DNA from: an uncultured Oscillospiraceae bacterium
GTDB taxonomy: Bacteria; Bacillota; Clostridia; Oscillospirales; Oscillospiraceae
DNA length: 12,477 nt
Assembly: GCA_934572325.1 (NCBI GenBank)
Contig: CAKTKT010000054.1
Span: 1-12,477 of the forward strand
Direction of reading: 5' to 3'
Shown here: piece after piece, positions 1 through 7,106 of the stretch
How the letters are laid out: the number at the start of each line of letters is the position of its first letter
Position numbering within the stretch: the stretch's first letter is position 1
The notes under the pieces: model-generated
The model's input: the letters and a program-made list of their open reading frames with translations, nothing else
Told to the model about the DNA's origin: nothing
Database searches by the model: none
Made by a program: the position numbers and the translations under genes

Positions 1-105
1 ACTCAACTATAACTCATGAGACCATATCCTTCATATCTTTTTATTCACTTGTCCAATATGTATTGTAGTCCTACAGTCTATCCCCGTCCGGTTTTCAAGA
101 GCGTA

Positions 106-135
106 TTGATTTACCCTTACTTGGTATGGTATAAT
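106..135 (+). promoter_or_regulatory. Sigma-A type promoter of the DUF6077-like gene
   Basis: TTGATT at 106-111 and TATAAT at 130-135 are separated by 18 bases, with an extended -10 TG one base upstream of TATAAT. Transcription would start near 142, leaving a leader of about 35 bases that ends in a GGAGG Shine-Dalgarno just before the ATG at 178. The perfect -10 and the position support it; the -35 matches the consensus at 4 of 6 bases. Confidence 0.65.
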
Positions 136-177
136 TTTTCGACCCTTGCATCGCAATCCAAAGTCGGAGGACGTTTC

Positions 178-1242
178 ATGTCAGCTATTTTGTGGACGGT
201 CATCCGCGTTCTGGCGCTGGGCAGCGCGCTGGTGCTGCTGCCGCTGGGCGTGGGATACGTTTTCTTCCACCGCGGGGAGTTTGACCGCGGGCTCATCTAC
301 CTTTTCGGCGTGTGCGCCGTGCTCGCGCTCTTTGAGGCGGTGTATCTGCCGTTTTTCGTGATAGGGCGGACGCTGTCGGCAATGACGGCGGTGTACTTCG
401 TGCTCGCCGCGGCGGCGGCGCTGCTGGGCTTTTTCCTCAACTCCAAGCATCCCAAGCCCCCCGTGGCGCGCGCGCCGCTTTCAAGGCGGGAGAAGGCGCT
501 TCTTCTCGCCGCCGTGCTCGTCGCGGCGTGGCAGATCGTGCGCACGACGTTCGGCGCGGGCACGTGGAACATCGACGACGCATGGTATCTCGGGCTTGCC
601 AACACCGCGCTCTACACCGACGACGTCATGCGCACCGACCCCACCACGGGCTTCGCCTACAACTACTTTGAGCACATGGGCGCGTATCTGACCTATGTGT
701 TCTCGCCGTGGCCGCTCTACTGGGCGATGTTCGCGCGGCTGTTCTCGCTGACGGTGACCGTGCTCATGCGCACGGTGCTGCCCGGCTTTTTTATCGTGCT
801 CTTTTACTATGTCGTCTACCGGCTCGCGCTCTTTTTCTTCAGGGGCGAGCGCGAAAAGGCGCTGTTCGCCCTCGCCGGACTCGGCGTATTTTACGAGCTG
901 TGCGCCGTTGCGATGAACCTGCGCTACACGTGGATGATATGCTATCCGTGGATGGGCAAGGCGTTCGGGCCGAGCATCATCTGCCCGCTCGCGCTCTGCT
1001 TCTTTCTCCTTATCGAGGAGGAGCGTGACACACACCGCCGCCGCGGGCTTTGGCTGGGGATATTCCTCGCCAACGTCGCGGGGTGCATGGTCGCTTCGAG
1101 CAGCGCGGAGGTCTCGCTTATGCTGCTGGGCTGCTGGGGGCTTGTGTACGTCATGCGCACGCGCGATTGGGGCGCGATATGGAGGCTCGCGCTCTGCGTC
1201 ACGCCGAGCCTTGCTCTCATGGGCGCGCACTTCATGCTGTGA
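178..1242 (+). CDS. DUF6077-like polytopic membrane protein, N-terminal part (frame ends at in-frame TGA)
   Basis: This 354-residue product begins at the ATG that follows GGAGG by 7 bases. An upstream ATG at 16 is in frame, but it lies ahead of the promoter and has no ribosome site. Hydropathy by eye gives about four membrane segments in residues 1-125. A polar loop follows with IDDAWYLGLANTALYTDD and DPTTG, then several more hydrophobic segments and WMGKAFGPSIICPLALC. This pattern (D-x-x-Y...LANTAL...TD, DPxTG, W-x-GKA) resembles what I recall of DUF6077, a clostridial integral membrane family of unknown function that looks distantly like glycosyltransferase-39 type proteins. The product stops right after a membrane helix (GAHFML), and the next ORF continues in exactly the same frame after TGA and five codons. 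Together they make one family-length protein of about 615 residues. This is therefore probably a gene interrupted by a nonsense codon, though two separate cistrons cannot be excluded. Confidence 0.7.
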   Translation: MSAILWTVIRVLALGSALVLLPLGVGYVFFHRGEFDRGLIYLFGVCAVLALFEAVYLPFFVIGRTLSAMTAVYFVLAAAAALLGFFLNSKHPKPPVARAPLSRREKALLLAAVLVAAWQIVRTTFGAGTWNIDDAWYLGLANTALYTDDVMRTDPTTGFAYNYFEHMGAYLTYVFSPWPLYWAMFARLFSLTVTVLMRTVLPGFFIVLFYYVVYRLALFFFRGEREKALFALAGLGVFYELCAVAMNLRYTWMICYPWMGKAFGPSIICPLALCFFLLIEEERDTHRRRGLWLGIFLANVAGCMVASSSAEVSLMLLGCWGLVYVMRTRDWGAIWRLALCVTPSLALMGAHFML

Positions 1243-1257
1243 GAGGGGGATGCCGCT

Positions 1258-2025
1258 ATGCTTGATAGTCTTAAAGTCGTTCTTGAGGAGACTGGCTCCG
1301 TCTACCGTCTCGGCACGCTTGACGGGCGGCTGTTCATCCCGTTCGTCATCTGCTGCATATACCTGCTGCTCTCCCCTGCGGAGGAGGACAGGCGCGCACG
1401 GGAGTATTTCGTCTATCCCTCGCTCGTGCTGTGCCTTTTCATCTTCAACCCCGTTTTTATCCACTATATGATAAAATTCATGCTCGATCCGGAGCGTGTC
1501 GTGCGCATATTCTGGCCCCTGCCCATCGGCGGGGTGATCGTCTACTGCGTCATCCGCGCGTTTTACGCCCTGCGCGAGATATGGAAGCGCGCCGTGCTTC
1601 TTGTCGCGGCGGTGCTGACGCTGCTGCTCGTCTCTAACGGCAGCCACGCCGGCATCTCCTTCTCCCGCGCGGAGAACCCCGAAAAGCTCATCAAGGGCGC
1701 AAAGGAGGTGTGCGACACGATCTACAACCTCGCCGGCGAGCGCGAGACGCGCGTGCTCGTGCCGAAAAGCCTCTTCTTCTGGACGCGCGAGTACAACGCC
1801 CTCATCCTCACGCCGTACCAGCACAAGGCGGAGTTTATGTATAACGACGACGGCACGCTCGACTACGACACGACGGGCGAAAGGGCGCGGGAGGCGGAGT
1901 GCGAATTTATCGTTGTTCCAAACGCCGACACAGAGCTATGCACGCTGGAAAACTACGGCTACTATCTCTCTTCCACCGTTCCGGGCGCGGACTGCACATA
2001 TTATATATACAGCTACATGGGGTAA
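1258..2025 (+). CDS. DUF6077-like membrane protein, C-terminal part
   Basis: This 255-residue product is in the same frame as the preceding ORF, with only TGA and five sense codons between them. It opens with a polar stretch, followed by hydrophobic segments (LFIPFVICCIYLLL, YPSLVLCLFIFNPVFIHYMI, IGGVIVYCVIRAFY, AVLLVAAVLTLLLV). It ends with a soluble domain of about 120 residues rich in Tyr, Glu and Asp. The NPVFIHYMI...RVVRIFWPLPIGG region resembles the part of DUF6077 proteins where an NP motif precedes an aromatic-rich FW-LP segment, so this looks like the natural C-terminal half of the 178-1242 protein. AGGGGG lies 8 bases before the ATG at 1258, so it could be translated independently after termination at TGA. 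The function is unknown. No secretion signal of its own is visible, as expected of a fragment. Confidence 0.65.
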   Translation: MLDSLKVVLEETGSVYRLGTLDGRLFIPFVICCIYLLLSPAEEDRRAREYFVYPSLVLCLFIFNPVFIHYMIKFMLDPERVVRIFWPLPIGGVIVYCVIRAFYALREIWKRAVLLVAAVLTLLLVSNGSHAGISFSRAENPEKLIKGAKEVCDTIYNLAGERETRVLVPKSLFFWTREYNALILTPYQHKAEFMYNDDGTLDYDTTGERAREAECEFIVVPNADTELCTLENYGYYLSSTVPGADCTYYIYSYMG

Positions 2026-2049
2026 CGGGAGATCGCTGCCCCATACAAC

Positions 2050-2104
2050 AAAAACCGACGCCGTAGCAGGGGGAGGCTTCCTCTGTTAACGGCGCCGGTT
2101 TTTT
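2050..2104. terminator. Bidirectional terminator between convergent genes
   Basis: A-rich 2050-2054 leads into CCG-a-CGCCGT (2055-2064), which pairs with ACGGCG-c-CGG (2089-2098) with one A-C mismatch, followed by six T (2099-2104). The A and T tracts extend the stem. An inner GAGG-CTT-CCTC hairpin (2073-2083) caps it. It can end the + strand DUF6077-like transcript, and through the A tract it can end the - strand lipoprotein transcript, whose stop is at 2115. Confidence 0.85.
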
Positions 2105-2114
2105 GCTCTTTTTC

Positions 2115-3734
2115 CTAATACACTATCCCGCTGAAAACGTCCTCCACGGGCATTCCGTTGACCCTCTGGCTGCCTGGCTTGCCGCTGACATAAAGGCGGC
2201 AGTACACCCCGTCGTCGGTATACATATCCACCGCGCCCGCGCCGTCGCTGCGCAGAAAGCTCAGCCGTGTGCCGGGGCTGAGGGTCTCGGCGGCAAAGGT
2301 CCCGCTCCCCGCGGCGTCTATCGTCGCGGGGACGAGCTGGCTTTTGAGCGTGAGCGGCTGTGCGCCGGAGAGCTGATAATATGCATCACCCGACGCGGGC
2401 ATCCCGTCCTCGCCGAGTGAATATGTCTTTATGCCCGTGAGCGTGCCGAGATATTGTATGCGCGTACCCAGCACGAACGAGTCGGGGTCGGTCAGCAGCG
2501 GCACGCCGGGGCAGGCGGTGGCGTAGCCCGCGGCGTACAGGCTGCTGTCGTACAGCATACCCACAAGGCTCGCGCCCGTGCGGTCGAGCCTGTATACGCT
2601 CATGTACCCGTACCCCGTGAGATTCTGTGCGCTGATAATAAGAACGCTCTTCGCGCCGCCGCCGACGCACACGGTGTACGCGGCACAGTCGGTCATGGGG
2701 GTGTTGGCGGTGTACTCCCTGCCGTTTACGCCGATGGTGAGCTTTTCGATGCTCACGCCGTCGTCGGCGTATACGCAGTCGATGTGTATGTCGTCCTCCG
2801 CGCCGTCGCCGTTGAGGTCATAGTCCATGCATCGCCACTGTGTGAACGGCACGGCGTAGCTCAGCGGCACGGCGGTGTAATACCCGCTGAACATGCCGGG
2901 GTATGCGTCAAAGCGGATGGAGCAGCTCATTTTCCCGTCGTCAAAGTCCGACAGCTCCCCCGGGCTGAAAAAGAAGCTCAGCCCCTGATAGTCCAGCGTC
3001 CACGTGAGGGAGGCGGGATCGGCGAAATAGCCGTTGAGCGCGTCCTCCATCAGCTCGAACCCCGCGTCGGGGTATTTCTCCCTCAGCGCCGCCTCCAGCG
3101 CCGCGCGTAGCTGCGGCATGCTGACGACAACATCGCCCACGGAAAGGGCGCGTCCGGTCGCGGTGTCAAGGTTCGTGCTGTAATAATAGTAGCTGCCGTG
3201 CACCCCGCCGGAAAAGCCGGTCATGCTGTAAAGTATGCTGACGGCGCGGCTGTCGGCGCGCGGCAGCGTGAGATCGTCGTAGCGGTAGAACATCTCGAAG
3301 GGCGTTACGGCGCTCCCGTCGGCGGCGTCCGGTGCTGCGGCGGCGGCGCTCTCCGCCGCCGCGCGGCGGTCGTAGTCGGACGCGGCGGCGGAGAGAAGCT
3401 GTCCGTAGGCGGCGGTGCTGTTCGCCGCGCCGTCGCGGTTGAGCGAGGCTAGCGCCGCCGCGAGCGCGGGATAAGCCACCGCGTCCTCGTCGGAAAGGGC
3501 GAGCGCGGGGTATTTCACGGTGCACAGCGTTGTGCCCTCGCGCTCCTCGCTGAGCGTTTCCGTTGTTTTGTAGAAATCGAGCACGGCGACGCTCGGCGCG
3601 GCGGTCGCGGCGGTCGCACTAGGCTCTGCGGCGGCGGAGGTCGGCTCGGTCGCTGCCACGGTCACGGCAGGCGCGCCGCAGGCGCACAGCAGCGCCGCCG
3701 CGAGCGCGAGCAGGGCAGAAGTTAACTTTTTCAT
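2115..3734 (-). CDS. Putative lipoprotein with DUF3298/RsiV-like domain
   Basis: The start is the ATG at 3734, preceded by GAGGTG. It gives 539 residues starting MKKLTSALLALAAALLCAC, a lysine-led hydrophobic signal with lipobox L-C-A-C and lipidated Cys19. The frame stays open upstream to 3869, but that extension has no ribosome site and crosses the promoter. After an Ala/Thr/Pro/Ser-rich spacer (20-51) comes a region of about 250 residues. Its features, FSGGVHGSYYYYSTNLDTAT followed by a G-x-x-LSVGDV turn, a helical stretch, then GLSFFFSPGEL and a Val-Pro-Leu-Ser end, fit the DUF3298/DUF4163 fold seen in RsiV and related clostridial surface proteins. Residues 306-315 (DLNGDGAEDD) look like a calcium-binding FG-GAP or dockerin-type loop, and the rest of the C-terminal part is unassigned. 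It probably sits on the outer face of the membrane. It has its own promoter and no obvious partner gene, since no sigma factor lies beside it. The ligand and role are unknown. Confidence 0.75.
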   Translation of the reverse strand: MKKLTSALLALAAALLCACGAPAVTVAATEPTSAAAEPSATAATAAPSVAVLDFYKTTETLSEEREGTTLCTVKYPALALSDEDAVAYPALAAALASLNRDGAANSTAAYGQLLSAAASDYDRRAAAESAAAAAPDAADGSAVTPFEMFYRYDDLTLPRADSRAVSILYSMTGFSGGVHGSYYYYSTNLDTATGRALSVGDVVVSMPQLRAALEAALREKYPDAGFELMEDALNGYFADPASLTWTLDYQGLSFFFSPGELSDFDDGKMSCSIRFDAYPGMFSGYYTAVPLSYAVPFTQWRCMDYDLNGDGAEDDIHIDCVYADDGVSIEKLTIGVNGREYTANTPMTDCAAYTVCVGGGAKSVLIISAQNLTGYGYMSVYRLDRTGASLVGMLYDSSLYAAGYATACPGVPLLTDPDSFVLGTRIQYLGTLTGIKTYSLGEDGMPASGDAYYQLSGAQPLTLKSQLVPATIDAAGSGTFAAETLSPGTRLSFLRSDGAGAVDMYTDDGVYCRLYVSGKPGSQRVNGMPVEDVFSGIVY

Positions 3735-3801
3735 ATCGCACCTCGGTATATCGGCAGACTCTGCGAGGTCAGTGGTCATAAAAGCGTATGTTATTATTTC
3801 T

Positions 3802-3830
3802 ATTATATTATTTTCCCGCGCGTTTTTCCA
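3802..3830 (-). promoter_or_regulatory. Promoter of the lipoprotein gene
   Basis: Read on the - strand, TGGAAA (3830-3825) and TATAAT (3807-3802) are separated by 17 bases. The -10 is a perfect match and the -35 matches at 4 of 6. Transcription would start near 3796, giving a leader of about 60 bases before the ATG at 3734. It lies just downstream of the dnaJ terminator, so the lipoprotein gene is probably a separate unit. Confidence 0.6.
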
Positions 3831-3871
3831 TAGCGGATTTGTAAATATAAGCGTATGAAAAAACGGCAAGG

Positions 3872-3911
3872 AAAAACGTCTGTCCCGATTCCGGCGGGAC
3901 AGACGTTTTTT
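3872..3911. terminator. Intrinsic terminator of the hrcA-grpE-dnaK-dnaJ operon
   Basis: CGTCTGTCCCG (3877-3887) and CGGGACAGACG (3895-3905) form a perfect 11-pair stem with a 7-base loop. Flanking A5 (3872-3876) and T6 (3906-3911) tracts extend it on both strands. It starts 13 bases beyond the dnaJ stop, and on the - strand the stem runs directly into TTTTT. The symmetry would let it act in both directions, but no + strand gene ends here. Confidence 0.93.
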
Positions 3912-3923
3912 AGTTCTCTTTTT

Positions 3924-5072
3924 TTATTTCTTCTTCGAGAATATCGAGCCTTTGACGCCGTCAAGCTCGCCGGTGCTCGCCGCGTACTGGCGCAGCAGCT
4001 CCTTCTGCGAGGCGGTGAGGTTCTTCGGCACGGCGACGGTGACGGTGACGAACTGATCCCCGCGACCCGAGCCGCGCAGATACGGCACGCCCTTGCCGCG
4101 CAGGCGGAACGTCGCGCCGGGCTGCGTGCCCTCCGGTATGTTCATCTTCACCTTGCCGTCGAGCGTCGGCACCTCGATCTCCGCGCCGAGCGTCGCCTGA
4201 GCAAAGGATATGGGCTGTTCAAGGAGGACGGAGTTGCCGTCGCGCTCAAAGCGCGCGTGCGGACGCACGATGACGCTCACGAGAAGATCGCCCGCAGGAC
4301 CGCCGTTCACACCGGCGTTGCCCTTGCCGCGTTGGGAGATTGCCTGCCCGTCGTCTATGCCGGCGGGTATCGTTACCTTGACCTTGTGCTGGCGGCGTAT
4401 CGCGCCCATGCCTCGGCAGGTCTTGCACGGCTGGTGGATGATTTTGCCCGTGCCGCGGCATTTCGAGCACGCCGCGCTGGACTGCACCATGCCGAACGGG
4501 GTGCGCTGCGTCGTGCGGACGGAGCCCGTGCCCTTGCACTCGGGGCAGATCTCCGGCGTTGTGCCGGGCTGACAGCCCGTGCCCTTGCAGTCGGGGCAGG
4601 TCTCCACGCGCCCCACCGTCACTTCCTTCTCGCAGCCGAACGCCGCCTCCTCAAAGCTGATGCTGACGCTGGTGCGGATATTGTCGCCCTTGCGCGGGGC
4701 GTTGGGGTTGGCGCGCTGACCGCCACCGCCGAAGCCGCCGAATATGTCGCCGAAGCTGCCGAATATGTCGCCCAGATCGCCGAAATCTCCGAAACCGCTG
4801 AAGCCGCCGAAGCCGCCCGCGCCGCTGAAGCCCGCGTTCGGGTCGAACGCCGCGTGACCGAACTGATCGTACTTCTTGCGCTTTTCCTCGTCGGAGAGCA
4901 CCTCGTAGGCCTCGTTGACCTCCTTGAAGCGCTCCTCGCACGCCTTGTCGCCGGGGTGAAGGTCGGGGTGGTTCTCCTTTGCGGCTTTTCTGTAAGCCTT
5001 CTTTATATCGTCGGCGGAGGCGTCCTTGCTGACGCCGAGCACCTCGTAATAATCACGTTTTTCTGCTGCCAT
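3924..5072 (-). CDS. dnaJ: Chaperone protein DnaJ (Hsp40)
   Basis: The 382-residue type I DnaJ is the co-chaperone that delivers unfolded proteins to DnaK and stimulates its ATPase in the cytoplasm. The J domain occupies residues 6-72, with the HPD motif at 35-37. A Gly/Phe-rich stretch runs from about 73 to 118 (GFGGFSGFGDFGDLGDIFG type repeats). The four zinc-binding CxxCxGxG motifs are CPDCKGTG (159), CPECKGTG (176), CSKCRGTG (202) and CKTCRGMG (216), followed by the C-terminal substrate-binding domains. All hallmark residues are intact and the length is normal. GGAG lies 5 bases before the ATG. It is the last gene of the operon, 98 bases after dnaK and separated from it by a strong hairpin. 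A terminator follows directly, so prmA, which follows dnaJ in many Firmicutes, is not co-transcribed here. Confidence 0.98.
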   Translation of the reverse strand: MAAEKRDYYEVLGVSKDASADDIKKAYRKAAKENHPDLHPGDKACEERFKEVNEAYEVLSDEEKRKKYDQFGHAAFDPNAGFSGAGGFGGFSGFGDFGDLGDIFGSFGDIFGGFGGGGQRANPNAPRKGDNIRTSVSISFEEAAFGCEKEVTVGRVETCPDCKGTGCQPGTTPEICPECKGTGSVRTTQRTPFGMVQSSAACSKCRGTGKIIHQPCKTCRGMGAIRRQHKVKVTIPAGIDDGQAISQRGKGNAGVNGGPAGDLLVSVIVRPHARFERDGNSVLLEQPISFAQATLGAEIEVPTLDGKVKMNIPEGTQPGATFRLRGKGVPYLRGSGRGDQFVTVTVAVPKNLTASQKELLRQYAASTGELDGVKGSIFSKKK

Positions 5073-5103
5073 ATATACTCCGATCTCGCGTAGGAATACG
5101 CGC

Positions 5104-5135
5104 CATTGAGGCGGGGAATACTCCTCGCCTCAATG
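5104..5135 (-). other. Strong inter-cistronic hairpin between dnaK and dnaJ
   Basis: ATTGAGGCG (5105-5113) and CGCCTCAAT (5126-5134) pair perfectly. An outer C-G pair and an inner GGA/TCC extend the stem to about 13 pairs around a four-base loop, with one A-C mismatch on the - strand transcript. No T tract follows in the direction of transcription, so it is not a classical terminator. It could stabilise the dnaK message, mark a processing site, or set the dnaK:dnaJ ratio. Confidence 0.7.
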
Positions 5136-5170
5136 CATGGGGAACTTTAGAAAGGTGTAAATTGAAGAAT

Positions 5171-7030
5171 TTACTTCTTGTCGTCGTCCACAACGGTGTA
5201 GTCGGCGTCGTAGTAGTCCTGACCGCCGTTATCCGCGCCGCCCTGCGCGCCGCCGGCAGCCTGGCTGGGATCGAAGCCCGCGCCCTGCGCGCCGCCCGCC
5301 GCCTGATACAGCTTCTCGGACAGCTTGTAGAACGCCTGGGTCAGCTCCTCCGTCGCGGACTTGATCGCCGCGGTGTCCGTGCCGGTGAGGGCGCTCTTGA
5401 GCGCGGCGAGCTTTGCCTCAACGTCGCTCTTGTCGGCGGGGTCGAGCTTGTCGCCCATCTCGCTGAGGGTCTTCTCCGTCTGGTAGACCATCTGATCGCC
5501 CTGGTTGCGGACATCGACCTCTTCCTTGCGCTTTGCGTCCTCCGCCGCGTACATCTCCGCGTCCTTCACGGCCTTGTCTATGTCCTCCTTGGACATATTG
5601 GAGGAGGCGGTGATGGTGATGTGCTGCTCCTTGCCGGTGCCGAGATCCTTTGCCGAGACGTTGACGATGCCGTTGGCGTCTATATCAAACGTGACCTCGA
5701 TCTGCGGAACGCCGCGGCGCGCCGGGGCGATGCCGTCCAGATGGAAGCGTCCGAGGCTCTTGTTGTAAGCCGCCATTTCGCGCTCGCCCTGGAGCACGTT
5801 GACCTCAACGGAGGTCTGGTTGTCAGCCGCGGTGGAGAACACCTGGCTCTTTCTCGTGGGGATGGAGGTGTTGCGCTCGATGAGCTTGGTGCACACGCCG
5901 CCGAGGGTCTCGATGCCGAGAGACAGAGGCGTGACATCGACGAGGACTATGCCCTCCACGTCGCCGGAGAGGACACCGCCCTGGATCGCCGCGCCGATGG
6001 CGACACATTCATCGGGGTTGATGCCCTTGAAGCCCTCCTTGCCGACGAGAGACTTGACCATCTCCTGCACGGCGGGGATACGGCTGGAGCCGCCGACGAG
6101 CAGCACCTTGCTGATGTCGCTGGGCTTGAGTCCTGAGTCGGACAGCGCCTGCTTGACAGGTCCGCTGGTCTTTTCGACGAGGTGATGGGTCAGCTCGTTG
6201 AACTTCGCGCGTGTGAGCGTGATGTCGAGGTGCTTGGGTCCCGTCGCGTCGGCGGTGATGTAGGGCAGATTGATGGTGGAGGTGGTCACGCCCGAAAGCT
6301 CGACCTTCGCTTTCTCCGCCGCCTCGCGCAGACGCTGCATTGCGACCTTGTCGCCGCTGAGGTCAACGCCGTCGCTCTTCTTGAACTCATCGACGAGGTA
6401 CTTGGTGATGCACTCGTCAAAGTCGTCGCCGCCGAGGCGGTTGTTGCCGGCAGTCGCCAGAACGTCGATAACGCCGTCGCCTATCTCGAGGATGGACACA
6501 TCGAACGTGCCGCCGCCGAGGTCGTAGACCATGATCTTCTGATCCGCCTTTTCCTTGTCCAGCCCGTAGGCGAGCGCGGCTGCCGTCGGCTCGTTGATTA
6601 TACGCTTGACGTCAAGCCCCGCGATCTTGCCCGCGTCCTTTGTCGCCTGACGCTGCGCGTCGGTGAAGTACGCCGGAACGGTGATGACAGCCTCGGTGAC
6701 CGTCTGCCCCAGATAGGCCTCGGCGTCCGCCTTGAGCTTCTGGAGGATCATTGCGGAGATCTCCTGCGGGGTGTAGGATTTGTTGTCTATGTTCACCTTG
6801 TAGTTCGAGCCCATCTCGCGCTTGATGGAGGAGATGGTGCGGTCAGGGTTGGTGATAGCCTGCCGCTTTGCGACCTGTCCGACCATACGCTCGCCGGTCT
6901 TTGCAAACGCCACGACGGACGGGGTGGTGCGTGCGCCCTCGGCGTTGGGGATGACGACGGTCTCGCCGCCCTCCATAACGGCGACGCAGCTATTGGTGGT
7001 GCCGAGATCTATACCTATAATCTTACTCAT
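5171..7030 (-). CDS. dnaK: Chaperone protein DnaK (Hsp70)
   Basis: The 619-residue ATP-dependent cytoplasmic chaperone binds and releases exposed hydrophobic segments of proteins under control of DnaJ and GrpE. The nucleotide-binding domain spans residues 1 to about 358, with IGIDLGTTNS (5-14), IINEPTAAALAYG (144-156), VYDLGGGTFDVSIL (168-181) and LVGGSSRIPAV (311-321). The linker VLVDVTPLSLG is at about 362-372, followed by the beta substrate-binding domain and the helical lid. The tail is Gly/Gln-rich and ends in acidic DDDKK. Length and motifs are those of a complete Firmicutes DnaK. AGGAGG sits 8 bases before the ATG, a near-ideal ribosome site expected for an abundant protein. It lies 76 bases after grpE, across a gap with a small GAAA-loop hairpin. 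Regulation should be by HrcA at the operon promoter. Confidence 0.99.
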   Translation of the reverse strand: MSKIIGIDLGTTNSCVAVMEGGETVVIPNAEGARTTPSVVAFAKTGERMVGQVAKRQAITNPDRTISSIKREMGSNYKVNIDNKSYTPQEISAMILQKLKADAEAYLGQTVTEAVITVPAYFTDAQRQATKDAGKIAGLDVKRIINEPTAAALAYGLDKEKADQKIMVYDLGGGTFDVSILEIGDGVIDVLATAGNNRLGGDDFDECITKYLVDEFKKSDGVDLSGDKVAMQRLREAAEKAKVELSGVTTSTINLPYITADATGPKHLDITLTRAKFNELTHHLVEKTSGPVKQALSDSGLKPSDISKVLLVGGSSRIPAVQEMVKSLVGKEGFKGINPDECVAIGAAIQGGVLSGDVEGIVLVDVTPLSLGIETLGGVCTKLIERNTSIPTRKSQVFSTAADNQTSVEVNVLQGEREMAAYNKSLGRFHLDGIAPARRGVPQIEVTFDIDANGIVNVSAKDLGTGKEQHITITASSNMSKEDIDKAVKDAEMYAAEDAKRKEEVDVRNQGDQMVYQTEKTLSEMGDKLDPADKSDVEAKLAALKSALTGTDTAAIKSATEELTQAFYKLSEKLYQAAGGAQGAGFDPSQAAGGAQGGADNGGQDYYDADYTVVDDDKK

Positions 7031-7059
7031 TGTTTATTCCTCCTGTATATGTGACTTGA

Positions 7060-7097
7060 ATATACTAAATTATATATACTAAAACCGCTTTCGCGGT
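7060..7097 (-). promoter_or_regulatory. grpE-dnaK gap: GNRA hairpin, short T run and direct repeat
   Basis: On the - strand, ACCGC-GAAA-GCGGT (7097-7084) is a five-pair stem with a GNRA tetraloop followed by TTTT. It resembles a weak terminator or processing site 10 bases after the grpE stop. Next comes a 10-base direct repeat (ATATACTAAA on + at 7060-7069 and 7074-7083), which contains TATAAT on the - strand. No good -35 is visible, so an internal dnaK promoter is only possible. The dnaK ribosome site follows. Confidence 0.45.
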
Positions 7098-7106
7098 AAT
7101 AGCCGT

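Noticed and set aside
1..105. A gene or element at the left edge
   Set aside because: No stable hairpin, ribosome site or conserved motif is visible. The ATG at 16 only extends the frame of the gene that starts at 178.
1240..1242. Genome-wide recoding of TGA to Trp
   Set aside because: The MFS gene ends with TGA in the expected place ahead of its terminator, and the Trp codons seen in this window are TGG.
1240..1260. Selenocysteine insertion at the in-frame TGA
   Set aside because: I see no convincing bacterial SECIS hairpin just downstream and no selenium genes in the window, and DUF6077 is not known to me as a selenoprotein family.
481..1824. A 447-codon open frame on the - strand opposite the DUF6077-like gene
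   Set aside because: It is rich in Arg, His, Glu and Ala without recognisable domains, as expected from the reverse strand of GC-rich coding DNA. The + strand frame has membrane helices, a promoter and a ribosome site.
3735..3869. A longer N-terminus for the lipoprotein
   Set aside because: The extension has no ribosome site, crosses a good promoter and would bury a clear lipoprotein signal peptide that has its own GAGGTG site.
3855..5093. A 412-codon + strand open frame opposite dnaJ
   Set aside because: It is the shadow of dnaJ; the Ala/Glu repeats in it are the complement of the Gly/Phe-rich region.
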